DNA of 64,000 bases from Commensalibacter melissae (GTDB taxonomy: Bacteria > Pseudomonadota > Alphaproteobacteria > Acetobacterales > Acetobacteraceae), in assembly GCF_009734185.1 (NCBI RefSeq), contig NZ_CP046393.1, positions 426,501 through 490,500 of the forward strand. The letters run 5' to 3'. Below the pieces are notes generated by a model, which saw only the letters and a program-made list of their open reading frames with translations, made no database searches and had not been told where the DNA came from. Position 1 is the stretch's first letter, and each line of letters starts with the position of its first letter. Shown here piece by piece: positions 43,737 to 53,475 of this stretch. A program made the translations under genes and the position numbers.

Positions 43737-45149
43737 ATGAATTCGGTTATGGTGAAAAAAACCAAATTAAGGGATATTAATATTCCTAGACAAAATCCAG
43801 AATTTTTTGGAAACAAACAGGATATATATATACCATATCAAGCTCCAGTGGGAGTGGTTGGCGATTCTTATAATTCTGTAACTGTTAACGACAGCTTGTT
43901 TTTTAATCAATTTCATAATTTCAATGTTGGAAATTGTCCGACGACGACATTATTTGAAGAGGGAATTGGATTTCCCGGATATCCATATCTGGCACAATTA
44001 TCCTTACGTGGTGAATATAGAATAATTATTGAAACGAGAGCAGAAGAGGCTACAAGAGAATGGATAAGGTTTAAACATATCAAAAAGGAAGGGTATGATT
44101 CGTCCATTATAAATAAAATAAAAGCGGAATTTAAGCGTTTAAATATTCAAGATTTAATTAAAAAATCATTATGTACGGAAGGTTATTTTGGGCTGGTACA
44201 TCTTTATATTGATTTAGAAACGGCTAATCATGATGATGAGGAAAAACAGGCTCCTTTATATCTAACTTCAAAAAAAATTAGAAAAGGTGAGCTGCGTGGA
44301 TTCAAGCTTATTGACCCGACCTGGGCAACCCCTGTTTCATATGATACAATAGATCCTTTTACAGAAGATTTTTATAAGCCTTCAATGTGGTGGGTATTGG
44401 GAAAAAAAATTCATGCCAGCAGGTTGATTACAATCATTTCTCAACCAGTTCCTGATATTTTGAAACCAGCTTATAATTTTGGTGGGGTTCCATTTGCTTT
44501 TATGGCCAAACCTTATGTTGATAACTGGTTAAGGACGCGACAATCAGTATCGGATTTAATCAAGTCTTTTTCAACTATGGTTTTGAAAACGGATTTATCT
44601 CAGTTATTAAGTCCTGGTTGCGAAGAATTGACGCAAAGAGCTGCCTTAATGGCGGCTTACCGTGACAATCGTGGTTTGCAGATTGTAGATAAAGAAACAG
44701 AAGAACTTACAAATGTTGCTACACCCTTGACTGGATTGGCACAATTACAAGCTCAGGCTCAGGAACACATGGCCGCAATTTCAGGTATTCCTTTGGTAAA
44801 ATTATTAGGTATAACACCATCAGGTTTGAATGCATCTTCCGATGGAGAAATACGTTGTTTTTACGATAGAATTGCCGCTTTTCAGGAAACGGTTTTACGT
44901 CAACCATTGCAGAAAATTCTTGAAATTATTCAACTGCATTTATTTGGAAAAATAGATCCAGATATCACTTTTGATTTTAATTCCTTGTGGCAATTGGACG
45001 AATTGCAGCAATCACAAGTTAATATGAACATAGCAAAAACGATGTGTGATTATGTTTCCAATAATATTTTAAGCCTTTCTCAAATAAAAGACTTATTAGA
45101 AAATGAAGATCAATCTGCTTTGTTTTCATTTATAAATTTAAAAAAATAG
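43737..45149 (+). CDS. Phage portal protein (DUF1073/anti-CBASS Acb1-labelled family)
   Basis: A 470-residue portal: the dodecameric ring at the packaging vertex. FNVGNCPTTTLFEEGIGFPG, RAEEATREWIRF, GYFGLVHLYIDL and PLVKLLGITPSGLNASSDGE are typical of DUF1073 portals. It lies directly after terL and before the DUF2213 protease, the canonical order for this phage type. An alternative ATG at 43749 gives a four-residue shorter protein. Confidence 0.88.
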   Translation: MNSVMVKKTKLRDINIPRQNPEFFGNKQDIYIPYQAPVGVVGDSYNSVTVNDSLFFNQFHNFNVGNCPTTTLFEEGIGFPGYPYLAQLSLRGEYRIIIETRAEEATREWIRFKHIKKEGYDSSIINKIKAEFKRLNIQDLIKKSLCTEGYFGLVHLYIDLETANHDDEEKQAPLYLTSKKIRKGELRGFKLIDPTWATPVSYDTIDPFTEDFYKPSMWWVLGKKIHASRLITIISQPVPDILKPAYNFGGVPFAFMAKPYVDNWLRTRQSVSDLIKSFSTMVLKTDLSQLLSPGCEELTQRAALMAAYRDNRGLQIVDKETEELTNVATPLTGLAQLQAQAQEHMAAISGIPLVKLLGITPSGLNASSDGEIRCFYDRIAAFQETVLRQPLQKILEIIQLHLFGKIDPDITFDFNSLWQLDELQQSQVNMNIAKTMCDYVSNNILSLSQIKDLLENEDQSALFSFINLKK

Positions 45150-45273
45150 GTTTTATACAAAAAATATTAGGTGCAGTAAAATGTTTATGAATATCAAAAT
45201 TTGTATAAATCTACATTTTTTTATAAGTTTTTAACCAAAAAACCCTTTTGATATCAAATATATAGGTAAAATT

Positions 45274-46542
45274 ATGGGTAATTTATGGAACCGAACCTTG
45301 ACTTTTGATGCAAAAACAATGCGTTTTGAGGACTGGAACGGACATTTACGTGTAAAAAAAACAAATTTAACCAAGGCTAATATATGTGAGTATTATGGAT
45401 TCGAGATAAAAAATCATATGAAATATGGTTTGGAACCAGAACGTAAATATCGTTTTCTTCGATCACCAGATGCTTTAAAAAAAGCAGTCTTTTCTTTTAA
45501 AGAACGTCCCATTCTTTACGTGCATAAAGCTGCAGATGCGGATCAGCTTGATAATTCAAAAGTCATTGGAACGACGGGTTCAGACCCGTCTTTTTCTTAT
45601 CCTTATATTCAGGCTTCAATTACGATTTGGGACGGGGATTATATACAGGCAATTAAAAACAATACACAGGCTGAATTATCTGCTTCTTACGCTTTTACAC
45701 CTGTAATGGAGACCGGAATGTTTGAAAATGAGCCTTATGACGGAATAATGACGGATATTAATGTGGATCATATTGCTTTGGTTGAACAAGGTCGTGCAGG
45801 ACATGATGTTAGAGTTGCAGATGAAAGGTTGAACATACAAATGTCAAAACTTAATAATTTAGGGCAGAAATTAGCTTTAGTCCTTGCTGATTTTTTAAAT
45901 CAGTCAAAATCTGATAGAGCCAATTATACACAAATTACAGATGCGGTTGCTTCTGTTAGTGGTGCACGTCGCAAATATATTGGAAAGTTATTGAGAGCGG
46001 TCCTTTCTGATTGTTCTATGGCAAAAGATTGTAAAGATGGGCAACAGGCAGAAAAAATTGTTGGTCTTGTTCATAAGGTATTATCTGAAAATGATCAGAA
46101 TGCACCGGTAAATGATGATGATTCAATTGATACTATATCGACCTCAGATGATGATATGAATGCATCAGGTGGTTTTGATGTTGAGGATAGCTTAATTAAA
46201 AAAACAGGACTTAAACCCCAAGCTTATGATGCAGTTTCCCTAGAACGATTAATAGAACGTCGGATCATGACAAAAGCTAAACAGGCCCAAGAAGCCAGAA
46301 TTCTGGTAAAACCCCTAGTTGGTGAATGGGCTGGTACAGAAGATAGCGGGGAGGTAATTCTACGAACGGTGTTGAGTGAAGTTACAGGAAAAAATCCTCC
46401 AGAAAACATGGGATACGACCAGTTAAAATATACTGTTGATATGATGCTTGCACATAAACAACAAATCAGGGCCAATGATGCTGGATATATTCGTTCCAAA
46501 GAACAGCATCGTTTTGGTGTTACACGATTACGGAGTATTTAA
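45274..46542 (+). CDS. DUF2213 capsid maturation protease/scaffold protein
   Basis: A 422-residue protein. The N-terminal DUF2213 domain (VHKAADADQLDNSKVIGTTG, ELSASYAFTPVMETG, VDHIALVEQGRAGHDVRVAD) is a prohead-protease-like fold. The C-terminal helical, charged part (residues about 200-420) probably acts as scaffold, removed during maturation. AGGTAAAATT precedes the ATG. Next gene starts two bases after its stop. Confidence 0.85.
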   Translation: MGNLWNRTLTFDAKTMRFEDWNGHLRVKKTNLTKANICEYYGFEIKNHMKYGLEPERKYRFLRSPDALKKAVFSFKERPILYVHKAADADQLDNSKVIGTTGSDPSFSYPYIQASITIWDGDYIQAIKNNTQAELSASYAFTPVMETGMFENEPYDGIMTDINVDHIALVEQGRAGHDVRVADERLNIQMSKLNNLGQKLALVLADFLNQSKSDRANYTQITDAVASVSGARRKYIGKLLRAVLSDCSMAKDCKDGQQAEKIVGLVHKVLSENDQNAPVNDDDSIDTISTSDDDMNASGGFDVEDSLIKKTGLKPQAYDAVSLERLIERRIMTKAKQAQEARILVKPLVGEWAGTEDSGEVILRTVLSEVTGKNPPENMGYDQLKYTVDMMLAHKQQIRANDAGYIRSKEQHRFGVTRLRSI

Positions 46543-46544
46543 TT

Positions 46545-47024
46545 ATGTCTTTTCAAAATAAAGTTAACTTGAACCCTGCCCAAGGTTGGCATGGTGATTT
46601 TTCGTCTGTAAATCCACGGATCAGTTTATTGGGTAAAGACGGGGCGTTTCAGGTTGGAGAAACAGCAATTGAGGCTGGTTCCTTTGTATGGACTGATGAA
46701 CGGGAAGGATTGATTAGCAATAAAGGAAATGCAAGTCCAATTGGTTTTGTCGGGCGCGAATGGGCAGGAATCAATCTTCCAGATGCACGAGAGGGGAATA
46801 TGGAAATTTCTCCGGGAACAATGGTGACTGTTTTCAGTAAGGGGGAATTTATTATTGAATTACCTGAAATGATGTCCCAAGTTCAACAAGGTGAAATGGT
46901 CTATGCGTCGAAGGAAACAGGTAAAGTTGTTGTATCAGATGACAAAAATGCTGTCGCAACAAATTATAAATATGCTGAAAATGCAAAGGGCGGGGATATT
47001 GTCAAAATCTCTGCATGGATTTAA
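46545..47024 (+). CDS. Capsid structural cement/decoration protein
   Basis: A 159-residue beta-rich protein similar to structural cement (Gp24-like) proteins: GFVGREWAGINLPDAREGNM, then MVYASKETGKVVVSDDKNA. These stabilise expanded capsids. It lies between the DUF2213 protease and the major capsid gene, the usual place. Confidence 0.8.
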   Translation: MSFQNKVNLNPAQGWHGDFSSVNPRISLLGKDGAFQVGETAIEAGSFVWTDEREGLISNKGNASPIGFVGREWAGINLPDAREGNMEISPGTMVTVFSKGEFIIELPEMMSQVQQGEMVYASKETGKVVVSDDKNAVATNYKYAENAKGGDIVKISAWI

Positions 47025-47035
47025 GAGGAACAATT

Positions 47036-48079
47036 ATGACCATTCAAACAAAATCATGGGTACGTGATCGAGCAATTTTGGAAAACCAATTTGGAATTCA
47101 CTTACCCAATGTTGTTGATTATACAGACAATATAAGGGTAGGGGATAGTTCGACTTCACCTGTAACAAAGGCAAATAATTCCATTCCAGGTCAATTTACG
47201 ACTTATATAGATCCAAATATTATTGATGTCTTAACGGCCCCATGTAAGGCAGCTTCTATATACGGGGAAGCGAAAAAGGGGGATTGGCTACATGATACAA
47301 TGATGTTTACAGTCGTTGAACCAGCTGGTGATATTGCCGCTTATGGAGATTTTAACCAAGCAGGATATAGTGTCCTTAATACCTCATTTCCCCAGCGTCA
47401 ACAATTTCTGGTCCAAACTTTTGCAGAATGGGGAGATCGTGAAGAAGGTCGGGCTGCTTTATCTAATATTGATATTGCATCACGTAAAAGAATGGCGGCC
47501 GCTTTATTATTAAATCATTGGCAGAACCAGTCTTATTTTTTTGGAGTTTCCAACCTGCAAAATTATGGTGCCTTGAATGATCCCGCTTTACTACCTCCGA
47601 TTGCGCCCACAATAAAAGGTTCTGGCGGTACGGTTTGGGGGAAGGCTTCAGCTAATGAAATTTATGAAGATATTCAGAAGCTGTACAGACAATTACAGGC
47701 GCAAACAAAAGGGATGATTAATCTGGACAATGCCGTTAATATGGATAGTCCATTAAAATTGGTCGTATCTAATGAGATTCAACCCTATCTGTTAAAAACA
47801 AATGAACATGGGATAGGGGTTATGGATTTGTTGAAGAAAAATTTTCCTAATCTTACACAAGTCAGTGCACCTCAATTATCGTTAGAAGGTGGTGAATTGA
47901 TTCAGCTTTTTGTAGAGAATTATCAAGGTATTGACACTATAACCTGTGCTTTTTCTGAAAAATTAAGAAGTCATGGTATTGTTCGTAAAACTTCTTCTAT
48001 GGAAGAAAAATTGACACAGGGATCATGGGGGGCAATCATAACACGTCCTATCCTGATTGCGCAAATGATTGGGGTTTAA
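47036..48079 (+). CDS. Major capsid protein (DUF2184 family)
   Basis: A 347-residue HK97-fold capsid protein of the DUF2184 group: TFVVEPAG-like segment (FTVVEPAGDIAAYGDFNQAG), FAEWGDREEGRAALSNIDIA, and a C-terminus ending RPILIAQMIGV. ATG at 47036 has AAGAGGAA 6 bases upstream; the longer frame from 47015 overlaps the cement gene and was rejected. Preceded by protease and cement genes, followed by connector genes. Confidence 0.9.
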   Translation: MTIQTKSWVRDRAILENQFGIHLPNVVDYTDNIRVGDSSTSPVTKANNSIPGQFTTYIDPNIIDVLTAPCKAASIYGEAKKGDWLHDTMMFTVVEPAGDIAAYGDFNQAGYSVLNTSFPQRQQFLVQTFAEWGDREEGRAALSNIDIASRKRMAAALLLNHWQNQSYFFGVSNLQNYGALNDPALLPPIAPTIKGSGGTVWGKASANEIYEDIQKLYRQLQAQTKGMINLDNAVNMDSPLKLVVSNEIQPYLLKTNEHGIGVMDLLKKNFPNLTQVSAPQLSLEGGELIQLFVENYQGIDTITCAFSEKLRSHGIVRKTSSMEEKLTQGSWGAIITRPILIAQMIGV

Positions 48080-48080
48080 A

Positions 48081-48437
48081 ATGGCGGAAACAGTCATAGT
48101 AGCCTGTAAATTACCTCATGGGATTATTTTAGAAGTAGGAAAAGAAAAAGTTGAGTTAAAAGGCAGCATGCACTTGGGGCGTCCACAGACTCCTTTTTAT
48201 ATGGCATCCCAAATTGTAGGGTTAACAAAAGTTTCAAGAGATTTCTGGGAGGCATGGGTCAAACAACATGAAAATTTTGCGCCCTACCAAAAAGGCTTCA
48301 TATTTGCTGCAGATAAAAAGAAAAAAGTTTTAGATGAAGCCAAAGAAAAAGAAACTTTGATGCATGGTCTTGAACCGATTGATTCTGCTAAAATGCCAAA
48401 GTCGCTGGAACAGGTGAAAGCAGGACAGGCAATATGA
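48081..48437 (+). CDS. Small phage head protein, paralogue of 48890-49426
   Basis: 118 residues. The domain VIVACKLPHGIILEVGKEKV through RDFWEAWVKQHENFAPYQKG matches the C-terminal half of the protein encoded at 48890-49426 (IIIGCRIPNGLVIKV ... RDLWNEFLKCHSKWSPLVNG). Function unknown; the position between capsid and DUF4054 genes suggests a head-completion or internal head protein. Start/stop overlaps (ATGA) with the next gene. Confidence 0.65.
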   Translation: MAETVIVACKLPHGIILEVGKEKVELKGSMHLGRPQTPFYMASQIVGLTKVSRDFWEAWVKQHENFAPYQKGFIFAADKKKKVLDEAKEKETLMHGLEPIDSAKMPKSLEQVKAGQAI

Positions 48438-48880
48438 ATTTACAATCTGATCTGAAACATCAGGAATGTGTGTTTGATTGGTCAGATTGGGCGGCAAGCT
48501 TTCCGGAATTGGAGAGTTTTTTTCGTCCTGAAACCATTTATAAAATCGCTGAACGAGCTGCCATTTATTTCAATCCAGGAAAATATAGCGTGGTTTGTTG
48601 TTTAAAGGAAAAGCGTATTTTAATGAATTTGCTGGTTTCTCATCTGGTTTGTTTGCAAAAAAAAACTGAAAATGGGGATCAGCTTATAGGATCAATTTCA
48701 TCGGTGACAGAAGGAAGTGTTTCTCTTCATGTAGATACCAAATCTCATGCAAAAAATAAAATTGATCCTTGGTTGGCACAAACACGTTATGGATATGAAT
48801 TTTGGGCTTTAACAAAAAAATATCGTAGTACTTTTTATACTAAACCCATTCCTGATCCTCGTCTGCGTATCTTTCCATAA
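48434..48880 (+). CDS. Head-tail connector protein (DUF4054)
   Basis: A 148-residue protein of the DUF4054 family, adaptor between portal and tail: FPELESFFRPETIYKIAERA at the start, SVSLHVDTKSHAKN and PWLAQTRYGYEFWALTKKYR at the end. It overlaps the preceding gene by four bases and lies in the head-completion block. Confidence 0.82.
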   Translation: MNLQSDLKHQECVFDWSDWAASFPELESFFRPETIYKIAERAAIYFNPGKYSVVCCLKEKRILMNLLVSHLVCLQKKTENGDQLIGSISSVTEGSVSLHVDTKSHAKNKIDPWLAQTRYGYEFWALTKKYRSTFYTKPIPDPRLRIFP

Positions 48881-48889
48881 GAGGGAATT

Positions 48890-49426
48890 ATGACAAGGGC
48901 TAAAAATAACAATTTTGATAACAAGGAAATAAAATCCAATTTAAAATATTATTTGCCATTATTAGACTTTAATCATTCAGAATATGAAAAGGAAAATCTT
49001 CAATTTTATTCTCTAGATCAAGACAATGCTGAAATTGATGAATCGATAGATTTAAGCAAATTTAAATTCAATGATTGCAATGCTGCTGATGATTATATGG
49101 ATAAATTCTTGGACGATGCCATAGATATTAATGCTCAATCTATAATCGCTTATGATAATACTAAAGAACATAATCTAGATTATATTATTATTGGCTGTAG
49201 AATACCCAACGGTTTAGTTATTAAGGTTGATGGTCAAAACATCCTGTTACGAGGTATTCGGGATATGCCAGGTAAAGATAGCAGACGTTTTTTTGGAAAT
49301 ATTGGCTTTACACGTTTGCCAAGGGATTTATGGAATGAATTTTTAAAATGTCATTCTAAATGGTCTCCATTAGTAAATGGGTCTGTTTTTATTGCCAGTT
49401 GTCAGGATGATTGTTCAGATGCATAG
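48890..49426 (+). CDS. Phage head-region protein with acidic N-terminal extension
   Basis: 178 residues. The first ~100 are acidic, low-complexity and unassigned (SIDLSKFKFNDCNAADDYMD); the last ~75 duplicate the domain of the gene at 48081. The extension is more AT-rich than its neighbours. Function unknown; duplication and divergence around the DUF4054 gene are directly visible. Confidence 0.6.
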   Translation: MTRAKNNNFDNKEIKSNLKYYLPLLDFNHSEYEKENLQFYSLDQDNAEIDESIDLSKFKFNDCNAADDYMDKFLDDAIDINAQSIIAYDNTKEHNLDYIIIGCRIPNGLVIKVDGQNILLRGIRDMPGKDSRRFFGNIGFTRLPRDLWNEFLKCHSKWSPLVNGSVFIASCQDDCSDA

Positions 49427-49587
49427 TTTCTAAGTAATTTTAATTGTATTTTGCAATAAAATGAAGATTGATTATCAATTTTACATAAAAATAATAATTA
49501 TTTATAGATAAAATCTATAATTTAATTAAGTATATAATTTTTAAATCATAAACATTAGTCTATATAAATCTAAAGGAATAAGATTCT

Positions 49588-50004
49588 ATGAAGCTTCATA
49601 ATATGGTGCGAAGTATGATTGGAATTGTAAATCCCTCTATTACAGGATCGTTATTTCGTTCAAAAGGTTATATTCTAAAAGGAACTCGACAAGAGGCTGT
49701 TTATGAAGATCCTGAATCTATTGAATTGCAAGTTCAATCCTTAAAAGGAGATAAGTTGATTCATGGTCATTATGCCAGTGAACAAAATGAAAAACGTGTG
49801 GTTTATGCTAATGGACAACTTTACGGCATAGATCGTGTAAGAGGTGTCGGTGGTGATCTTTTGGAATTTCTGGGGCGACGCTGGTTGGTTGTTCAAAGAT
49901 TAGAAGAGTGGGAAATGTCTGGCTGGTGTAAGGTTTTGGTCGTAGCTCAACTTGATCAACCTGAAAACGATCAAGGAGAACTGGTTATCTATGCTGATGA
50001 ATAA
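49588..50004 (+). CDS. Probable head/neck completion protein
   Basis: A 138-residue soluble protein with no named domain recognised. Text such as VVYANGQLYGIDRVRGVGGD and EFLGRRWLVVQRLEEWEMSG resembles small beta-barrel neck or tail-terminator proteins in DUF3383-type myophages. AAAGGA precedes the ATG. Placement between DUF4054 connector and sheath genes supports a neck role. Confidence 0.55.
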   Translation: MKLHNMVRSMIGIVNPSITGSLFRSKGYILKGTRQEAVYEDPESIELQVQSLKGDKLIHGHYASEQNEKRVVYANGQLYGIDRVRGVGGDLLEFLGRRWLVVQRLEEWEMSGWCKVLVVAQLDQPENDQGELVIYADE

Positions 50005-50099
50005 AATTTATTTTTTTCAATACCATATACTTATAATTGCTTTCTAAAATAAAGTTTAATAACCTTGATTATAAAACAATTTAAGCAAGGGGCAATAAC

Positions 50100-50453
50100 A
50101 TGGATGTAATTGCATTATTTAAAGCGGTTATGGTCGGTTTTTTTAGTTTTATGATAGCTGTCGGTGCTGTTTTATCTGTGGTCTCGGCGATTACGAAACA
50201 ATCTATTACAATGCCTAAGCATGTAAGAAAATTACCGGCTTTTTTAATGTTTGCTGTTATTTTATTGGGAGGTTGGATATTTATTTATTTGGGATTTGTC
50301 TCCCTGCCGGCAGATAATAGTGTAACGACACAACAAATGATGATGATTTATGCCTATTTGTTTGCCTTAATTCCTTCTGTTGCCTTGATGCTTGCATCTT
50401 TCGTTTATTATCTTGATGTAAGAAGTGCGGCAAAAAAAGAAGGAAAATCTTAA
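50100..50453 (+). CDS. Three-helix membrane protein inside the phage morphogenesis cluster
   Basis: 117 residues with three predicted transmembrane helices: MVGFFSFMIAVGAVLSVVSA, LPAFLMFAVILLGGWIFIYL and YAYLFALIPSVALMLASFVY, and a basic C-terminal tail. Membrane proteins are unusual between neck and sheath genes, so this may be a moron such as a superinfection-exclusion factor. Family not recognised. A strong terminator follows. Confidence 0.6.
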   Translation: MDVIALFKAVMVGFFSFMIAVGAVLSVVSAITKQSITMPKHVRKLPAFLMFAVILLGGWIFIYLGFVSLPADNSVTTQQMMMIYAYLFALIPSVALMLASFVYYLDVRSAAKKEGKS

Positions 50454-50491
50454 AATAATAACAAGTTTTCCAATCTTCATGCAAACAATTG

Positions 50492-50519
50492 AACCACCTT
50501 TTTAGGTGGTTTTTTTTAT
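50492..50519 (+). terminator. Terminator before the sheath gene
   Basis: AACCACC (50492-50498) pairs with GGTGGTT (50505-50511), followed by a run of T. It divides head/neck genes from tail genes. Confidence 0.88.
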
Positions 50520-50685
50520 TCTTAAACACATTCCAAATTAAAAATTAATTATTTTTCATAAATCATTCAAACATTCGAAATCCAGGCATGCTTGAACCAA
50601 GCCTAAATTGCCTGAAACAGGGAATACTAAAATTGGTGTTCGATAATTTTATAAACCAATCCACTATGATAAGGATTACAAATTA

Positions 50686-52167
50686 ATGTCTATACCATTA
50701 AATAATATTGTAAGAATTAATCCAAAGGTTTTATCCGTAGGGAACAAGGGAAATGACTTATTTGGTTTAATGCTTACAAGAAAAGAGAATGTTATTCCTG
50801 CGGGGATTACATCCATATTTGAAAATGCTGAAGAAATTGGAAAATTATTTGGTTATGATTCAATGGAATATAACCTTGCAACAGTTTATTTTGCTGGATT
50901 TACAGATTCTGATCGTGTTGCAACTCAGCTTTATATGGCTTTATACGCTGAAAACAATACAAGCGCTGGTTTGATTGGCGCAACAATGTCGGCTGTCACT
51001 TTGGAAGAGTTAAGATCTTTTAAGGGTGATTTACAGATTGTGGTTGATAATAATGAAAAAAATATAGTTGATCCAGATTTTAGCTTTATCAATAGCTTTA
51101 GTGAAGCGGCAACAATTTTGGAAAATTTGTTGGGAGTTTCTGTTGTTTATTCATCTGGAAATCAATCCTTTATTATCACATCCGGATTAACCGGACACAA
51201 TTCTTATGTTAGTTTTGCAACAGGGCAATTGGCTGATCTATTGAGACTTTCAGAAAATCAAGGGGCCAGTTTATCACCCGCAATTGAATCTCCTACACCA
51301 TCAAGTGTTATTAATACTTTGAGAAAAGAAAACCTAACTTTTTGTTCCGTTTTTCTGACTTGGGAACCTGATGAGGCAGAAGCTCTAACTTTTGCAAAAT
51401 GGGCTGATTCTATGAAGGATGATGTATGTGTCATTCTTTCTGATAGTTCAAATAAAGCGATAACGGCCAATACCGGAACTTCATTTGCCGAAAAGGTATA
51501 TTCAGCAAATTACGAGGGTGTTGTATGTGTTTATAACAGTCTTGAACTTTGTGCTTTTATCGCAGGTTATCCTGCGGCATGGGATCTTGAAAAAACCGAT
51601 GGACGATATAATGCCGCTTTTCGTCGTAGCAGCTTATTAAAAGCCAATGTAACGAATGAAGACATTGCCTTGGCACTTAAAGCGAATGGTTATAATTTCT
51701 ATGGCGTGTGGGCATCAGCGTCAAATGATTTTGTCTTTATGATGGAAGGTAAAATTTCAGGACAGTATTTATGGTTGGATAGCTGGTATTGTCAGGTATG
51801 GATGCGTCGTTATTTTCAAAATTGTTTTATAAAAACCCTATTAGCCAAAGGACAGATTCCATATAATAATGAAGGTAAGGGAATTTTAAGTGCGGCAATC
51901 AAACCCGCAATTGATGATTTTATTAAGTTTGGCGCAATACGTTCTGGTATTTATTTATCTGAAGATCAAACACAAAGTCTTAAACAGGCTGGTCTTAATT
52001 TATCTCAAATCAATAATATAACGGCTGTGGGTTATTATCTGAAAATTGATATGGGTAATGTAACACCACAAACCCGCGTTCGTCGTGGTTCGCCTCCCAT
52101 TAATTTTTGGTATACCGATGGTCAATCCGTTCAACAAATCAACATGAACAGCATAGAGTTACAATAA
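50686..52167 (+). CDS. Contractile tail sheath-like protein (DUF3383)
   Basis: A 493-residue protein of the DUF3383 family, which forms the tail sheath of a group of myophages. N-terminal [32 protein letters not shown] and the C-terminal [20 protein letters not shown] are typical. AAGGA lies upstream of the ATG. It is followed directly by the tube gene. Its presence identifies the prophage as contractile-tailed. Confidence 0.88.
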   Translation: MSIPLNNIVRINPKVLSVGNKGNDLFGLMLTRKENVIPAGITSIFENAEEIGKLFGYDSMEYNLATVYFAGFTDSDRVATQLYMALYAENNTSAGLIGATMSAVTLEELRSFKGDLQIVVDNNEKNIVDPDFSFINSFSEAATILENLLGVSVVYSSGNQSFIITSGLTGHNSYVSFATGQLADLLRLSENQGASLSPAIESPTPSSVINTLRKENLTFCSVFLTWEPDEAEALTFAKWADSMKDDVCVILSDSSNKAITANTGTSFAEKVYSANYEGVVCVYNSLELCAFIAGYPAAWDLEKTDGRYNAAFRRSSLLKANVTNEDIALALKANGYNFYGVWASASNDFVFMMEGKISGQYLWLDSWYCQVWMRRYFQNCFIKTLLAKGQIPYNNEGKGILSAAIKPAIDDFIKFGAIRSGIYLSEDQTQSLKQAGLNLSQINNITAVGYYLKIDMGNVTPQTRVRRGSPPINFWYTDGQSVQQINMNSIELQ

Positions 52168-52168
52168 A

Positions 52169-52687
52169 ATGGCAATAAATAGAACAATTACATCAATCAA
52201 TACAAAATTAACGCTCATTGCAAGTAATCCATGGGTAAATAATAATATAGCGGATAAAGTTGGTTTGGGATCAACAGCATCAGGTTTTGTTTCACCCTTG
52301 ATAGGCGTACCATTAAGCTTGGAGGGGTTGACGTCAGATTCACCGTTCAAATTTTCCTCGAAAAGTTTAGTTGAAACAGTAACATCTTTTGAAGGTACTG
52401 TTTATGGAGGTTATTTGCCTGATGCGCATCAAGTTGAGCTGGAAATTAATTTTGTCGCAGCTTCCAGTTCTTTGGCAATTTTGCAATCACTGGCAAAAGT
52501 AATGCAGGTTCAAAGGGAAGCTTTGAAATTTAATGGAACAATGATTATTCCTTCTTTAGGTAAAAATTATAATTTGAATAATGGCTATCTGACTCAGTGG
52601 CAGGCTATACCCAATCATCAAAAAACATTAAGTGCCGTTCCTTGTAAATTTATTTTTGAATCTGTTGATGAAACTGTAGAGGTCTAA
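52169..52687 (+). CDS. Tail tube protein
   Basis: A 172-residue beta-rich protein starting one base after the sheath stop. Segments FKFSSKSLVETVTSFEGTVY and QVELEINFVAASSSLAILQS, and the position between sheath and chaperone genes, fit a tail-tube subunit. Family match is by context and length. Confidence 0.65.
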   Translation: MAINRTITSINTKLTLIASNPWVNNNIADKVGLGSTASGFVSPLIGVPLSLEGLTSDSPFKFSSKSLVETVTSFEGTVYGGYLPDAHQVELEINFVAASSSLAILQSLAKVMQVQREALKFNGTMIIPSLGKNYNLNNGYLTQWQAIPNHQKTLSAVPCKFIFESVDETVEV

Positions 52688-52691
52688 GTTT

Positions 52692-53291
52692 ATGGCACGT
52701 CGCTCAGTTGAATTAAAAATCCAAGAACCTGGTCGTGATCAAGGTAAATTATTTAAAATCACCGAAATGTCTGCTTTTGATACAGAAGAATGGGCTGAAC
52801 GCTCGATTAATGCGATTTTAAGAAATGCTAATAAAGAGGATATATCGTTTTTAATACCTTTAGTTTACACTTATGTGCAAGAAGCAACAATAGAATCAAG
52901 TTATGAAAAGTTAATGGAGAAAAATGATGAAGGAATGGTAAAAATTCAACAAGCTACTGAAAAATTAGCTGTATATTTGTCTTCATTGTTTTTCAGTTTG
53001 CCTTATGATGATTTAAAAATTGTAGTTAAACCCTTGTTTGATTGCTGTAGTATTTATTTGAATCCTGGTCAAAATGATTTGGTAGAGCCAATTTTGAATA
53101 ATCCTAATCATTATATTGAAGAAGTTTCTACTATTATCGCTTTAAAACGGGAGGCATTTAAGTTACATACGGATTTTTTTACGAGAGACGCCAAGCGGTA
53201 CTTAGACCTTTTCATAGTTTCGATGGAGCAATTACAGAGCAAAAAGGATATCGATACTACCCAAACATCCCTCAATCAATCGGAGAGGTGA
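52692..53291 (+). CDS. Tail assembly chaperone, zero-frame product
   Basis: A 199-residue mostly helical protein lying between tube and tape-measure genes, where tail assembly chaperones occur. KITEMSAFDTEEWAERSINA near the N-terminus is a tail-chaperone-like segment. Within it, at 53174-53180, is T TTT TTT in the right register (GAT TTT TTT ACG) for -1 slippage, and an open -1 frame continues to 53446. By analogy with lambda G/GT, a minority of ribosomes would make a 251-residue fusion. The zero-frame tail after the slip site ends TSLNQSER. Confidence 0.75.
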   Translation: MARRSVELKIQEPGRDQGKLFKITEMSAFDTEEWAERSINAILRNANKEDISFLIPLVYTYVQEATIESSYEKLMEKNDEGMVKIQQATEKLAVYLSSLFFSLPYDDLKIVVKPLFDCCSIYLNPGQNDLVEPILNNPNHYIEEVSTIIALKREAFKLHTDFFTRDAKRYLDLFIVSMEQLQSKKDIDTTQTSLNQSER

Positions 53292-53446
53292 TTACTTCAG
53301 GTTTTGCTACGCTAAAAGAATTACAATCTGTTTATAGCGTGCGAGATTTGTACCAATTTTTAGAAATAATTTTAATTAATCAATATAATGAAATGATAGC
53401 TTCCGAATATATTAAACGGAAGAGTGAACTTGATGAAGTTCTATAG
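53162..53446 (+). CDS. -1 frame extension of the tail assembly chaperone (predicted frameshift product)
   Basis: An open -1 frame of 94 codons with no ATG and only a GTG at 53288. From the slip site it encodes YERRQAVLRPFHSFDGAITE, then GYRYYPNIPQSIGEVITSGF, and ends RKSELDEVL at TAG. The text is protein-like and continues 155 bases beyond the zero-frame stop to just before the tape-measure gene, as the T extension of tail chaperones does. Expression most plausibly requires -1 slippage at 53174-53180; independent initiation at GTG 53288 is the alternative. Confidence 0.7.
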   Translation, partial: VTYGFFYERRQAVLRPFHSFDGAITEQKGYRYYPNIPQSIGEVITSGFATLKELQSVYSVRDLYQFLEIILINQYNEMIASEYIKRKSELDEVL

Positions 53447-53475
53447 CCATTGCTATAATTTAAGGAAAAATAGGT

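Noticed and set aside
53240-53246. C AAA AAG as the frameshift site in the tail chaperone
   Set aside because: In register but a poorer heptamer than T TTT TTT at 53174-53180, and it would leave the protein-like -1 text upstream of it unexplained.
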